Source of the DNA: an uncultured Prevotella sp.
GTDB taxonomy: Bacteria > Bacteroidota > Bacteroidia > Bacteroidales > Bacteroidaceae
DNA length: 64,000 nt
Direction of reading: 5' to 3'
NCBI GenBank assembly: GCA_900314455.1
Contig: OMVI01000079.1
Coordinates: forward strand, 1 to 64,000
Part shown: in pieces, positions 1 through 7,935 of the stretch
Layout of the letters: each line of letters starts with the position of its first letter
How positions within the stretch are numbered: the first letter of the stretch is position 1
Position numbers and translations under genes: made by a program
The notes under the pieces: generated by a model
Database searches by the model: none
What the model was told of the DNA's origin: nothing
Seen by the model: the letters and a program-made list of their open reading frames with translations, nothing else

Positions 1-162
1 GTGGGTGCCCGATTGCCACGAAGGGGCAAATGATGTAATGTGGGTGATGGTATTGAGGTACATTTTGCGGTCGGTGTAGTCGTGGTCGATGCAGCGGCGC
101 TTCATGGACGCGTGCTTGATGCCGGCGAAAGGTTGGTGCTTGGAGTATTGGTCGTGGTTCAT
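1..162 (-). CDS. REP-associated tyrosine transposase (RAYT/IS200-like), 5' part only
   Basis: An open frame begins at the ATG complementary to 160-162 and runs off the left edge of the window, giving 54 residues. Residues 19-36 contain a MKRRCIDHDYTDRKMY-like stretch. As I recall the family, this resembles the N-terminus of Bacteroidales REP-associated transposases (Y1/HUH fold), whose HDY..R..Y..T strand precedes the catalytic HUH motif; that motif would lie outside the window. After about residue 38 the resemblance fades, so the gene could be degenerate or frameshifted. A two-box promoter lies just upstream at 180-210, which supports a real gene start. Enzymes of this family mobilise short palindromic REP elements, and GC-rich palindromes are scattered through this window. 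The family call rests on a short N-terminal stretch only. Confidence 0.5.
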   Translation of the reverse strand, partial: MNHDQYSKHQPFAGIKHASMKRRCIDHDYTDRKMYLNTITHITSFAPSWQSGTH

Positions 163-179
163 AGATGCGTGGTTTTGTG

Positions 180-210
180 CAAAGGTAGCGAAAAAGGAGG
201 AAGGCGCAAA
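180..210 (-). promoter_or_regulatory. Bacteroidetes-type promoter of the RAYT-like gene
   Basis: Read on the minus strand, TTTG (207-210) and TAccTTTG (180-187) are separated by exactly 19 bp, the layout of the Bacteroidetes primary sigma factor. Transcription would begin near 173, about 11 nt before the ATG. Confidence 0.6.
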
Positions 211-356
211 GGAAAAGAGAAAAAACTTGCTGCGGCGCTGCCGCAGTTATTGTCAGTTTCTGGCAAAAAGATGCTTACACTTTGCTGATATTTATGTGTA
301 TTTTATGCATTTGTGTAAGTTTTAGTAAGAAAATGAGAAAATAATGCTAATTTTAT

Positions 357-387
357 TTTGTGGTTTTAGAAAATATTAATAGTTTTG
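357..387 (+). promoter_or_regulatory. Promoter of the first susC operon
   Basis: TTTG (357-360), a 19-bp spacer and TAgtTTTG (380-387) match the Bacteroidetes consensus. The start would be near 394, leaving a leader of about 108 nt before the susC ATG. No ECF-sigma or regulator gene is adjacent. Confidence 0.65.
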
Positions 388-501
388 CAACAAGTTTAAG
401 GAAATACTACCGTTCAGGTTTAACATTTACATATTTGAGGGAGAAATTATAATAAATTATTATAGAGAAGGCAAATAAGGTTTTTATTAAAGTAATATAG
501 T

Positions 502-3500
502 ATGGTAAAAAGACTATCTTTGATTTTCGTGAGCCTCTTCATGTTAGTGGGGGGGGTACTCGCCCAAACACAGGTTTCTGGTATTGTCACCAGTTCCGAA
601 GACGGTCAGCCAGTCATTGGTGCCTCGGTTATCGTATCGGGGACTAAAGTCGGCACCGTCACAGATGTTGATGGCAACTTCTCCTTTACCGCTCCAGCCG
701 GCGCAAAGACCATAAAAGTGTCTTATGTCGGTATGCAGACGAAAGAAGTTTCCATTGGCCAGAATCTGAAAATCGTCCTTAATCCAGACGCACGCACACT
801 TGATGAGGTTGTCGTTACGGCACTCGGTATCAAGCGTTCAGCAAAGGCTCTTGGTTATTCAGCAACGACCGTCAATGCTGACGAGATAACGAAGGCACGT
901 TCCTCCGATATCGTAAGCAGTATCTCAGGTACCGTTGCTGGCGTGCAGGTCAACCAGACATCAGGCGACCCGGGTGCTTCGCAGAGCATCGTCGTCCGTG
1001 GTTACTCGTCGCTTAGCGGCAGCAACCAGCCACTGTTCGTCATCGACGGTGTGCCTATGAACAACAGTACGACCTATAGTTCCGACGGTCTTAACTCCGG
1101 TTACGACTTCGGTAACGGTGCCAGCGCCATCAACCCTGATGACGTCGAGAGTATGACAGTGCTGAAGAGTGCAGCCGCAACAGCCCTTTATGGTAGCCGT
1201 GCCGCCAATGGCGTTGTAATGATTACAACCAAGAGCGGTAAGAAACACGCCAAGGGACTCGGTATTGAGTACAACGGTGGCGTGCAGTGGTCAGTCGTCG
1301 GACGCCTTCCACAGATGCAGAACCAGTTCGGACAGGGTTGGGATGCCCACAAGACCGATGATGAGAACGGTTCTTGGGGTCCGGCTTTCGATAACTCGAC
1401 ACTGCTTTGGGGCCGTACATACAACAACTCGCAGAAGTTTAAGACCTACCGTGCAATCAAGGACAACGTGCGCGATTTCTTCGATACCGGTGTCCGTTAC
1501 AACAACAGTCTCTCGCTGAACAGCGCCAATGAAAACGGTAGCTACTTCATCAGCCTGTCGCAGATTGACGATGACGGTATCCTTCCGACAAGTGCCGACA
1601 CATACGACAAGTACACTTTCTCGTTCCGTGGCGACTATAAGATTAAGGATTTGACCGTCACAGCCGATGTCAACTACTCCAGTCAGCGCAACAAGTTCTC
1701 ACAGACCGGTCAGGGTCTTAATATGAGTAACGATATACTTCAGACCCCGCGCGACATCTCTTTCCAGGACTTGAAGGACCTCAACGACCCGTTCAACACA
1801 CCTGGTTACTATTATACACCATACGGTGTCACCAACCCTTACTATGTTCTTGACCACTTCAAGAACACCTATAAGGCAAGCCGTACGTTCGGTAAGTTGC
1901 AGTTCGACTATGACTTCCTGAAGTACTTCCGTGCCACATACCGCTTCGGTCTCGACGAGACAAGCGACGATTACTCTAACGGTATACCAAATATGAATGT
2001 CCTCTTCGCCGACACTTACAATGGCCAGCAGGGCAACTTCACAAGCTATACTGGTAGCGTTACCGAGCAGTCGACGAAGCGCCGTGAGATAAACCAGGAC
2101 TTCATGGTAACCTATCATGAGAAGTTCCTCAACGATAAGCTCGACGTCAACGGTCTTGTAGGTCTCAACTACAACGAGCGCAAGTACCATTATCTGAAAG
2201 CAAAAGTTACGAACCTCACCATTCCGGAGTGGTTCAACATCAGCAACTCATCGTCTACTCCAAGCGTAAGCACCTACGACTCACGCCGTCGTCTTTACGG
2301 TTTGTATGGTCAGATTGACTTGGGTTGGGACGACATGATATTCCTTACGTTCACCGGACGTAACGACTGGTCGTCTACTCTTCCAAAGGACAACCGCTCA
2401 TTCTTCTATCCTGGCTTGCAGGGCAGCTTCGTTTTTTCAGAACTTTTCAATCAGGACACAAAGAAATGGTTCGACTATGGTAAGTTCCGTATATCTTGGG
2501 GACAGACCGGTAACGATGCCGACGTCTATATGATTAACCCATACTACGTGCAGGCTTCTTCTGACGCATCAGGCTGGGGTAAGGTTGTATTCCCTCTGAA
2601 CGGTGTCAACGCCTACAGCCTTGGTAACACTCTCGGTAGCTCAAGCTTGCAGCCTGAGATTTCAACAGAGTTCGATGTCGGTTTCAACGTGGCTTTCTTC
2701 CACAACCGCATCAACCTTGACTTCGAGTATTACAACAAGGTTTCCAACAAGCAGATATTCACTCTGCCTTCTGACCCGGCATCTGGTTACAACTATCAGG
2801 TCATGAACCTCGGTAAGATTCGCAACCGCGGTATCGAGACTTTGCTCACCGTGAAGCCAATAGTAACGAAGGATTTCGAGTGGACAACTTCCTTCAACTG
2901 GACTCTTAACCGCTCTAAGGTCATCAGCCTGCCTGCATCTCTTGGTGGAACATCTACCATCTACGGCGTCACTAGTGAGCCATCGCTGACCGCTACTGTC
3001 GGACAGCCGCTCGGTACATTCCTTGCTGAAGTTCCGGAGACCGACCCAGAGGGCCACATCGTCGTCAATGCCGAGACCGGTCTGCCAGTTGCCAAGAGCA
3101 CGCAGCAGATTGTTGGCGACATGAACAACAAGTACACTCTCGGTATCAACACGACCCTTCGCTACAAGGACTTCTCGTTGAACTTCGTGTTCGATATTCG
3201 TCAGGGTGGTCTGATGTACTCTCGTACAAAGAGCATCAACTACTTCACGGGTAACGCAATACAAACTGCTTACAACCAGCGTCACACCTTCATCGTTCCT
3301 AACTCTGTGAATGCAGTGACCGGCGAAGATGGTTCTGTCACCTATGTGGAGAACACCACGCCTATCGCACAGGCCGACATCGACGACTACTGGAACGCCG
3401 GTGGCTCAGAGCTGAACCGCGCATGGCTCATCAGCAAGAGCTTTGTCAAGCTGCGTAACGTAACCCTCTCATGGGATTTGCCTAAGCGCTGGCTCGCCAA

Positions 3501-3687
3501 GACTTTCCTCACAGGCGTACGTCTGTCAGTTTTCGGTACGAACCTGCTCTGTTGGACACCTAGCGACAACAGCTTCATCGACCCAGAGTCGACAACGTTC
3601 GGTAATGATCTTGAAGGAAACTACGGAGAGTTCTCTGCTAACCCTTCATCACGTAACTTCGGTTTCAACGTTCAGGTTAAATTCTAA
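502..3687 (+). CDS. susC: SusC/RagA-family TonB-dependent outer-membrane transporter
   Basis: A 1061-residue outer-membrane importer that would move ligand captured by the neighbouring SusD-like lipoprotein into the periplasm with energy from TonB. A signal peptide covers residues 1-21. A carboxypeptidase-regulatory-like beta domain follows (about 24-95; GQPVIGASV, TVTDVDGNF). Then come the DEVVV TonB-box region (101-105), a plug domain (about 110-235; VVRGYSSL, PLFVIDGVP) and a beta-barrel ending in the typical terminal strand NVQVKF. The length is normal for the family. The stop is 16 bp before the susD gene, so they form one operon. The ALGIKR..KALGYS segment after the TonB box is typical of one SusC subgroup. 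The ligand cannot be read from the sequence; no glycoside hydrolase is in this operon. Confidence 0.93.
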   Translation: MVKRLSLIFVSLFMLVGGVLAQTQVSGIVTSSEDGQPVIGASVIVSGTKVGTVTDVDGNFSFTAPAGAKTIKVSYVGMQTKEVSIGQNLKIVLNPDARTLDEVVVTALGIKRSAKALGYSATTVNADEITKARSSDIVSSISGTVAGVQVNQTSGDPGASQSIVVRGYSSLSGSNQPLFVIDGVPMNNSTTYSSDGLNSGYDFGNGASAINPDDVESMTVLKSAAATALYGSRAANGVVMITTKSGKKHAKGLGIEYNGGVQWSVVGRLPQMQNQFGQGWDAHKTDDENGSWGPAFDNSTLLWGRTYNNSQKFKTYRAIKDNVRDFFDTGVRYNNSLSLNSANENGSYFISLSQIDDDGILPTSADTYDKYTFSFRGDYKIKDLTVTADVNYSSQRNKFSQTGQGLNMSNDILQTPRDISFQDLKDLNDPFNTPGYYYTPYGVTNPYYVLDHFKNTYKASRTFGKLQFDYDFLKYFRATYRFGLDETSDDYSNGIPNMNVLFADTYNGQQGNFTSYTGSVTEQSTKRREINQDFMVTYHEKFLNDKLDVNGLVGLNYNERKYHYLKAKVTNLTIPEWFNISNSSSTPSVSTYDSRRRLYGLYGQIDLGWDDMIFLTFTGRNDWSSTLPKDNRSFFYPGLQGSFVFSELFNQDTKKWFDYGKFRISWGQTGNDADVYMINPYYVQASSDASGWGKVVFPLNGVNAYSLGNTLGSSSLQPEISTEFDVGFNVAFFHNRINLDFEYYNKVSNKQIFTLPSDPASGYNYQVMNLGKIRNRGIETLLTVKPIVTKDFEWTTSFNWTLNRSKVISLPASLGGTSTIYGVTSEPSLTATVGQPLGTFLAEVPETDPEGHIVVNAETGLPVAKSTQQIVGDMNNKYTLGINTTLRYKDFSLNFVFDIRQGGLMYSRTKSINYFTGNAIQTAYNQRHTFIVPNSVNAVTGEDGSVTYVENTTPIAQADIDDYWNAGGSELNRAWLISKSFVKLRNVTLSWDLPKRWLAKTFLTGVRLSVFGTNLLCWTPSDNSFIDPESTTFGNDLEGNYGEFSANPSSRNFGFNVQVKF

Positions 3688-3703
3688 TTAGACAAGGTAA
3701 GAT

Positions 3704-5176
3704 ATGAAAAAGATATTATTATATACATTGGCTGCGACGGCACTCACGCTGAGCAGTTGCAGCCTGGATGTCAACGACGACCCTAACAACCCGACGTCGA
3801 TGGATCCTACATATGTGATGCCTGCCGCCGAGAACGCCCTGGCAACCGTCGTCGGTGACGGTCTGTACAACTCTGCCGGCTTCTTCGTACAGTACTACGA
3901 CCAGTTGCCGCAATCGGAGCAGTACGGCAAAATCGTCAGGTATCAGTACACGCAGTCTGACAATATCCTCGACCGTGCCTACGCGCAGATGTTCTCCGGA
4001 GCTCTCGCCGATCTCAATGAGGTTCTGAACAGCTCTACGGCAACAGGTGCCGACAAGTTTGCCGCTACTACGCTGCGTGCTTTCATCTATCAGCTGGCTG
4101 TCGACAACTGGGACCAGGTGCCTTACTCAGAGGCACTACAGGGTGGTTCTACTCCTAACCCACGCTGGGATGACGGTCAGACCGTTTACACTTCAGTGCT
4201 GAACGAACTCGACTCGACAGAGAATGCCATTGACGGCTCAAGCATAACAGTTACCGATATGGTGAACTCGAAGAGCCTCTCGCAGTGGAAAGGCTTTGCC
4301 AATGCACTTCGCCTGCGTATGTATCTTCGCTTCATCGACGCCGGTGTTGATGCTGCAAGCTACACAGCAAAGGCCCGGCAGCTTGTTGCCGAGAACAAAT
4401 TCTTCACCGGTGACATCAAGTTTGATAACTATGCCGATGAGAACGACCGCCGTAACCCATGGTATTCGACGAACTATCAGAACCAGAATACCACCAACCA
4501 CGCTGCCGGATACGCTATAGTCAGCTATCTGAAGGCTACCGGCGATAATGCCCGTCTCAACTGGGCGTTCAAGCCAGCAGCAGCCAACGGTCAGGTGACG
4601 GGTTGTCTTCCAGCATCGAAGTACAGCTTCCCCGACATCGTTAACAACAACCTCAGTGAGCTCAACTACTATCCAACGAAGCCGGTTTACTTCTTCACGC
4701 AGGCTGAGTTGCAGTTCCTCATCGCAGAGGTACAGCTCCGCTTCAATGACAATGACGCAGCAGCAAAGCAGGCTTACGAAGCCGGTATCGACGCCGACTA
4801 CAGCGCACGCGGCCTCTCAGGTTCTTCTTCGCTCTATGGCAACGGTGGCGCAGTGGCATGGACGGGTACAACAGCCGAGAAGCTGAACCTCATCTACATG
4901 CAGAAGTGGGTGGCTTTGTTCTACATGGACCACATGGAGGCATGGAGCGAGCAGCGCCGTACCGACGTTCCGGCTTACTCCGGACTGAACGCACAGCAGG
5001 TACACGCCGACCCGACAATATACACCGCAGGCGAGCTTATCTCTCCGTCGGTCGATGCACTCGGCGTAGGCAACTTCCCGAAACGCCAGTGGTTCCCGTA
5101 TGATGCAGCTCAGTACAACCCTAATACTCCTGCTGCTGTCAACATCTCGACACCTGTCTGGTGGGACAAGAAGTAA
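3704..5176 (+). CDS. susD: SusD/RagB-family ligand-binding lipoprotein
   Basis: A 490-residue surface lipoprotein expected to sit as a lid over the SusC channel. The signal peptide ends in a lipobox (LTLSSC, Cys 19), followed by SLDVNDDPNNPTS. This start resembles the SusD-like_2 subgroup rather than classical starch-type SusD. The body is the alpha-helical TPR-like type (for example RAFIYQLAVDNWDQVPYSEAL, QAELQFLIAEVQLR, WVALFYMDHMEAWSEQRR), where the last segment corresponds to the conserved E.W.E.RR region near the C-terminus. It starts 16 bp after susC. The operon continues into two small lipoproteins. The ligand is unknown. Confidence 0.9.
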   Translation: MKKILLYTLAATALTLSSCSLDVNDDPNNPTSMDPTYVMPAAENALATVVGDGLYNSAGFFVQYYDQLPQSEQYGKIVRYQYTQSDNILDRAYAQMFSGALADLNEVLNSSTATGADKFAATTLRAFIYQLAVDNWDQVPYSEALQGGSTPNPRWDDGQTVYTSVLNELDSTENAIDGSSITVTDMVNSKSLSQWKGFANALRLRMYLRFIDAGVDAASYTAKARQLVAENKFFTGDIKFDNYADENDRRNPWYSTNYQNQNTTNHAAGYAIVSYLKATGDNARLNWAFKPAAANGQVTGCLPASKYSFPDIVNNNLSELNYYPTKPVYFFTQAELQFLIAEVQLRFNDNDAAAKQAYEAGIDADYSARGLSGSSSLYGNGGAVAWTGTTAEKLNLIYMQKWVALFYMDHMEAWSEQRRTDVPAYSGLNAQQVHADPTIYTAGELISPSVDALGVGNFPKRQWFPYDAAQYNPNTPAAVNISTPVWWDKK

Positions 5177-5217
5177 ATTCAAAGGACTGATAATTCAAAC
5201 TTAAGAATTTGACGAAT

Positions 5218-5907
5218 ATGAAGAAATCAATTATATTTGGCATGATGGCGGCACTGCTAACTCTCGGTGTCACCTCATGCGGCGACGACGAGAAGACCGA
5301 CTCGCAGATAACATATTACGTCGACCTTGCCCTTGTCGGTGACGATGTAGTATCTACACCGCTAGGCAGCAACTATGTCGACCAGGGATTCACTGCTACC
5401 ATCAACGGAGAGGATGTCAGCGACCGCGTCAAGATGACGAGCAACGTCAACACATCTGTGCTGGGGCCATACTCCGTGACTTATTCAGCAACGAACGACG
5501 ACGGCTATTCAAGTTCTGTCACTCGTACCGTTTATGTAGGAAACTATATTGCGGCAACATTGGCAACTGGCTCAAAGCGTACCAACAGCAGTTCGGGCGC
5601 AGTGGTCAACTACAGTGACTTAACTATTCCTGTAGTCACCGACGGCAACGGCAACTACTGGGTTGAGGACCTGATGGGCGGCTACTACGAGAAGCGCCAA
5701 GGCTATGGCTCTGACTACAGCATGCCGGGCTTTCTCAGGGTGAATGCCGACAACTCAGTTGAAATTACCGGTGGCGGTAACGTTGCTGGCTGGGGTGACA
5801 GCTATAATGCGTTCGAGAACGGCGTCTACGACCCTGCAGCAAAGACTATCACGTATGATTTGACATACGCCGGTTCACTTGTGTTCCACGTAATTTTACA
5901 ATTATAA
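5218..5907 (+). CDS. Ig-like surface lipoprotein of a SusCD operon (DUF5012-like)
   Basis: A 229-residue lipoprotein with a signal peptide ending LTLGVTSC, then an acidic GDDEKTD stretch that fits export to the cell surface. Residues about 30-110 look like an immunoglobulin-like module (STPLGSNYVDQGFTA, GPYSVTYSATNDDGYSS, VTRTVYV), as in DUF5011/DUF5012 proteins that accompany SusCD pairs. The C-terminal half is beta-rich and ends in a hydrophobic strand. The ATG at 5218 is preferred over the TTG at 5209 because it leads straight into MKKSIIFG. Third gene of the operon, 41 bp after susD. A role in holding ligand at the surface is inference. Confidence 0.72.
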   Translation: MKKSIIFGMMAALLTLGVTSCGDDEKTDSQITYYVDLALVGDDVVSTPLGSNYVDQGFTATINGEDVSDRVKMTSNVNTSVLGPYSVTYSATNDDGYSSSVTRTVYVGNYIAATLATGSKRTNSSSGAVVNYSDLTIPVVTDGNGNYWVEDLMGGYYEKRQGYGSDYSMPGFLRVNADNSVEITGGGNVAGWGDSYNAFENGVYDPAAKTITYDLTYAGSLVFHVILQL

Positions 5908-5922
5908 TAAACGAAACAGATT

Positions 5923-6429
5923 ATGAAGAAATATATTTTCATGGCATTTGCCGCACTCGCAATGGCATTCACCTTTGCAAGCTGCGATGACAGCGATGTT
6001 GATCCGGGAGGCACGGTCCTTGAGGATATGGACGGCCAGTGGGTCGTCAACGTTGATGCTGTTGACTCTTTGGGCAATACGCTATTAGAAGACCCATACG
6101 GTCTCGGTCAGATAACTATCTCAACGTACAACACGGCAGCCAATAACGACACTGAGATGTTCCTCAGCGACAACGGCAACTTCTGGAACTTCGCGTTCAA
6201 GGTCAATGTGAACCACAGCGCAAAGGAATTTGCTGCCGACAACGTACCTTACGCTGCAGCAGGCACCGGCAATGCTACCGTCACCGACGGAAAGATACTT
6301 GCCAATGCAGCCAAGAACCGTCATGGTGCGCCTAACGACAGTATCGACTTCAAGATTAAGTTCTCTGACGATTCGAACGGTCTGACCTACCACGTACACG
6401 GTCAGCGTTACACCGGCTTCACTGATTAA
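5923..6429 (+). CDS. Lipid-binding-hydrolase-like lipoprotein (PF12888-type)
   Basis: A 168-residue lipoprotein. The signal peptide ends in FTFASC (Cys 20), followed by DDSDVDPGG. The rest is a small beta-barrel-like protein beginning MDGQWVVNVDAVDSLGN and rich in Asn and Asp. It resembles the family named lipid-binding putative hydrolase, which is often encoded beside SusC, SusD and Ig-like lipoproteins. No catalytic residues can be assigned with confidence. It starts 15 bp after the previous gene and is followed by a strong terminator, so it ends the operon. Confidence 0.65.
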   Translation: MKKYIFMAFAALAMAFTFASCDDSDVDPGGTVLEDMDGQWVVNVDAVDSLGNTLLEDPYGLGQITISTYNTAANNDTEMFLSDNGNFWNFAFKVNVNHSAKEFAADNVPYAAAGTGNATVTDGKILANAAKNRHGAPNDSIDFKIKFSDDSNGLTYHVHGQRYTGFTD

Positions 6430-6458
6430 ATCATCAAAACCTCAAATAGATTTAAAAC

Positions 6459-6506
6459 GACAGGAGCCCTAAGGACATTCATTAGTCCTTGGGCTCCTGT
6501 TTTTTG
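6459..6506 (+). terminator. Rho-independent terminator of the first susCD operon
   Basis: A stem of about 17 bp (acaggagccc.aaggac with gtcctt.gggctcctgt) around an 8-nt loop, followed by six T residues, starting 30 bp after the last stop codon. Confidence 0.9.
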
Positions 6507-6689
6507 TGTATGTATCTTCAGTTTTCCGATAACTCAAAGATGAGGTATGACAATTGCTAAACGAAGCCATCAACATAAAGTTTATGAATGCCTGTGAGTA
6601 GTAATAATACATTAAATAGTGTGATAAGGTGAAGAAAGACCAAAGCGATGTAAAGTAAAAGTGGCTTATGCTTGAGGCTGTTGTGGGTA
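6507..6689. other. Convergent intergenic spacer
   Basis: Lies between the terminators of two convergent genes. I find no open frame with a recognisable product, promoter pair or clear repeat here. Confidence 0.4.
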
Positions 6690-6742
6690 GAAAAGGAAAT
6701 CGGAGCATGCAAGATTGCGATACAATCCTGCATGCCCCGATT
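6690..6742 (-). terminator. Terminator of the thioredoxin-TonB fusion gene
   Basis: An imperfect stem (aatcgg.gcatgca.gattg at 6698-6717 with its complement at 6723-6742) sits 30 bp past the stop codon. On the minus strand it is followed by a T-rich run (complement of aaaaggaaa). Confidence 0.7.
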
Positions 6743-6772
6743 ACTGATATGGTATGTTTTAGCCTTTAAAGA

Positions 6773-7696
6773 TTACTTCTTAGGGCGGAATTCTATTGGC
6801 ATGAAATACTGAACCTGCGATGGTTTGCCGTTGCGATAAGCCGGTTCCCAGTTCGGCATACGGTTTATCTCGCGCTCAGCCTCAGCCTCCAGTTCGCTGA
6901 TTATCTTATTCCTGACGTACTGTTGGCGTACAGGAGTAAGCTTATTGAACTTCTTCGTGTTTCCGATGCGGAAGTCCTCAAGTCTGATTGCTGAGGCACC
7001 ATTCACCTTTCCGTTGAATTCGACGTTGAAACGGCAAACAACGCGCCCCTCAGCCCTGTACTTCTTTGCCAGTGGGGGATAGAAGCGGTTTGCGTCCATG
7101 AAGATACCGAAGGCGTTCTTGCCACCTGGATAAAGCGTGTCAATCTGCTCCGTGGTAAGTGTCGGCGATGAAAGGCTCTGCAAGCTGTCGCGCAAGCGAT
7201 TGATATCGACTGTTCCGAGGACTACCTTTCCTTCCGGATTAATAAGATACATCGTTGGTATCCAGTCGACATGATACAACTTGTCGATAGTCGTTCCGTG
7301 TTTCCACTTCTTCAATTCGCTCACTTGCGTCCAGTACATCTTGTACGTATCCCAGTAGCAATTTACCCAAGCGTCACGGTCGGTATCGAACGATATGCCC
7401 ACGAAATTGACGTTCTGGTCCTTGAACTCATCGAAGAGACGCTTCATCCCGGGAATGTCCTTGCGGCAATCCGGGCACCACGAGGCCCAGAAATCGAGCA
7501 CGACATACGAGCCTTTGTAGTCGGAAAGCGACAGCTCTTTATGGTCCGCGGTGTACAAATGGAAGTCGGGGGCTGTTGTTCCTGCCTTCAGTAAGTTGGC
7601 ACCGTACTTTGCGTCGAGTGTATCGGTTTGTGCGCCGGCTGTCAGCGACAGCATCATCAGCGCAAGAAATAGTAGCTTCTTCATGCTTTTCATCAT
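6773..7696 (-). CDS. TlpA-like thioredoxin fused to a TonB C-terminal domain
   Basis: A 307-residue exported protein. A signal peptide (to about residue 23, LTAGAQ) is followed by an AhpC/TSA-type thioredoxin fold (about 38-175) with the redox motif CPDC (Cys 74, Cys 77) in DFWASWCPDC and the cis-proline loop region WIPTMYLI. The last part (about 205-307; FYPPLAKKYRAEG, VVCRFNVEFNGKV) resembles a TonB C-terminal domain (Pfam TonB_C). That domain normally contacts the TonB box of outer-membrane receptors. There is no transmembrane anchor other than the signal peptide, so it is probably periplasmic or lipid-free secreted. Transcribed alone from a promoter near 7838-7869. Likely a thiol oxidoreductase; the purpose of the TonB-like domain is unknown. 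Confidence 0.75.
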   Translation of the reverse strand: MMKSMKKLLFLALMMLSLTAGAQTDTLDAKYGANLLKAGTTAPDFHLYTADHKELSLSDYKGSYVVLDFWASWCPDCRKDIPGMKRLFDEFKDQNVNFVGISFDTDRDAWVNCYWDTYKMYWTQVSELKKWKHGTTIDKLYHVDWIPTMYLINPEGKVVLGTVDINRLRDSLQSLSSPTLTTEQIDTLYPGGKNAFGIFMDANRFYPPLAKKYRAEGRVVCRFNVEFNGKVNGASAIRLEDFRIGNTKKFNKLTPVRQQYVRNKIISELEAEAEREINRMPNWEPAYRNGKPSQVQYFMPIEFRPKK

Positions 7697-7837
7697 GCTC
7701 TTGATTGGTTATAAAATACCAGCTATCGGTTGCGCTAATCCTTGAAATACGGATGACAAAGCTGCCACCGTAAATAGATTTTGGCTATGTCAAGCAACTA
7801 ATCGCCTATTTTCTCTTTCATCTTATCACTCATGATG

Positions 7838-7869
7838 CAAAATTAATCGAATTTCTTTAGAATAGCAAG
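7838..7869 (-). promoter_or_regulatory. Probable promoter of the thioredoxin-TonB fusion gene
   Basis: On the minus strand CTTG (7866-7869, one mismatch to TTTG), a 20-bp spacer and TAatTTTG (7838-7845). The leader would be about 135 nt. The remaining spacer up to 7935 holds nothing else recognised. Confidence 0.45.
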
Positions 7870-7935
7870 TTTTATTTAAAGAAAATCATTTGCGTGCTGT
7901 TCAAGACTTTGCACCCATCCCGCAAGGACAGGAAC

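Larger units (their letters stand above)
163..501. other. Intergenic region between the RAYT-like gene and susC
   Basis: Divergent spacer holding the leftward promoter at 180-210 and the rightward susC promoter at 357-387. The remainder is AT-rich. Two short rightward open frames here cross the promoter of the left gene and look like no protein I know. Confidence 0.5.

Noticed and set aside
40..325. Two short rightward frames at the left edge
   Set aside because: They run against the RAYT-like frame and across its promoter, and their products have no recognisable features.
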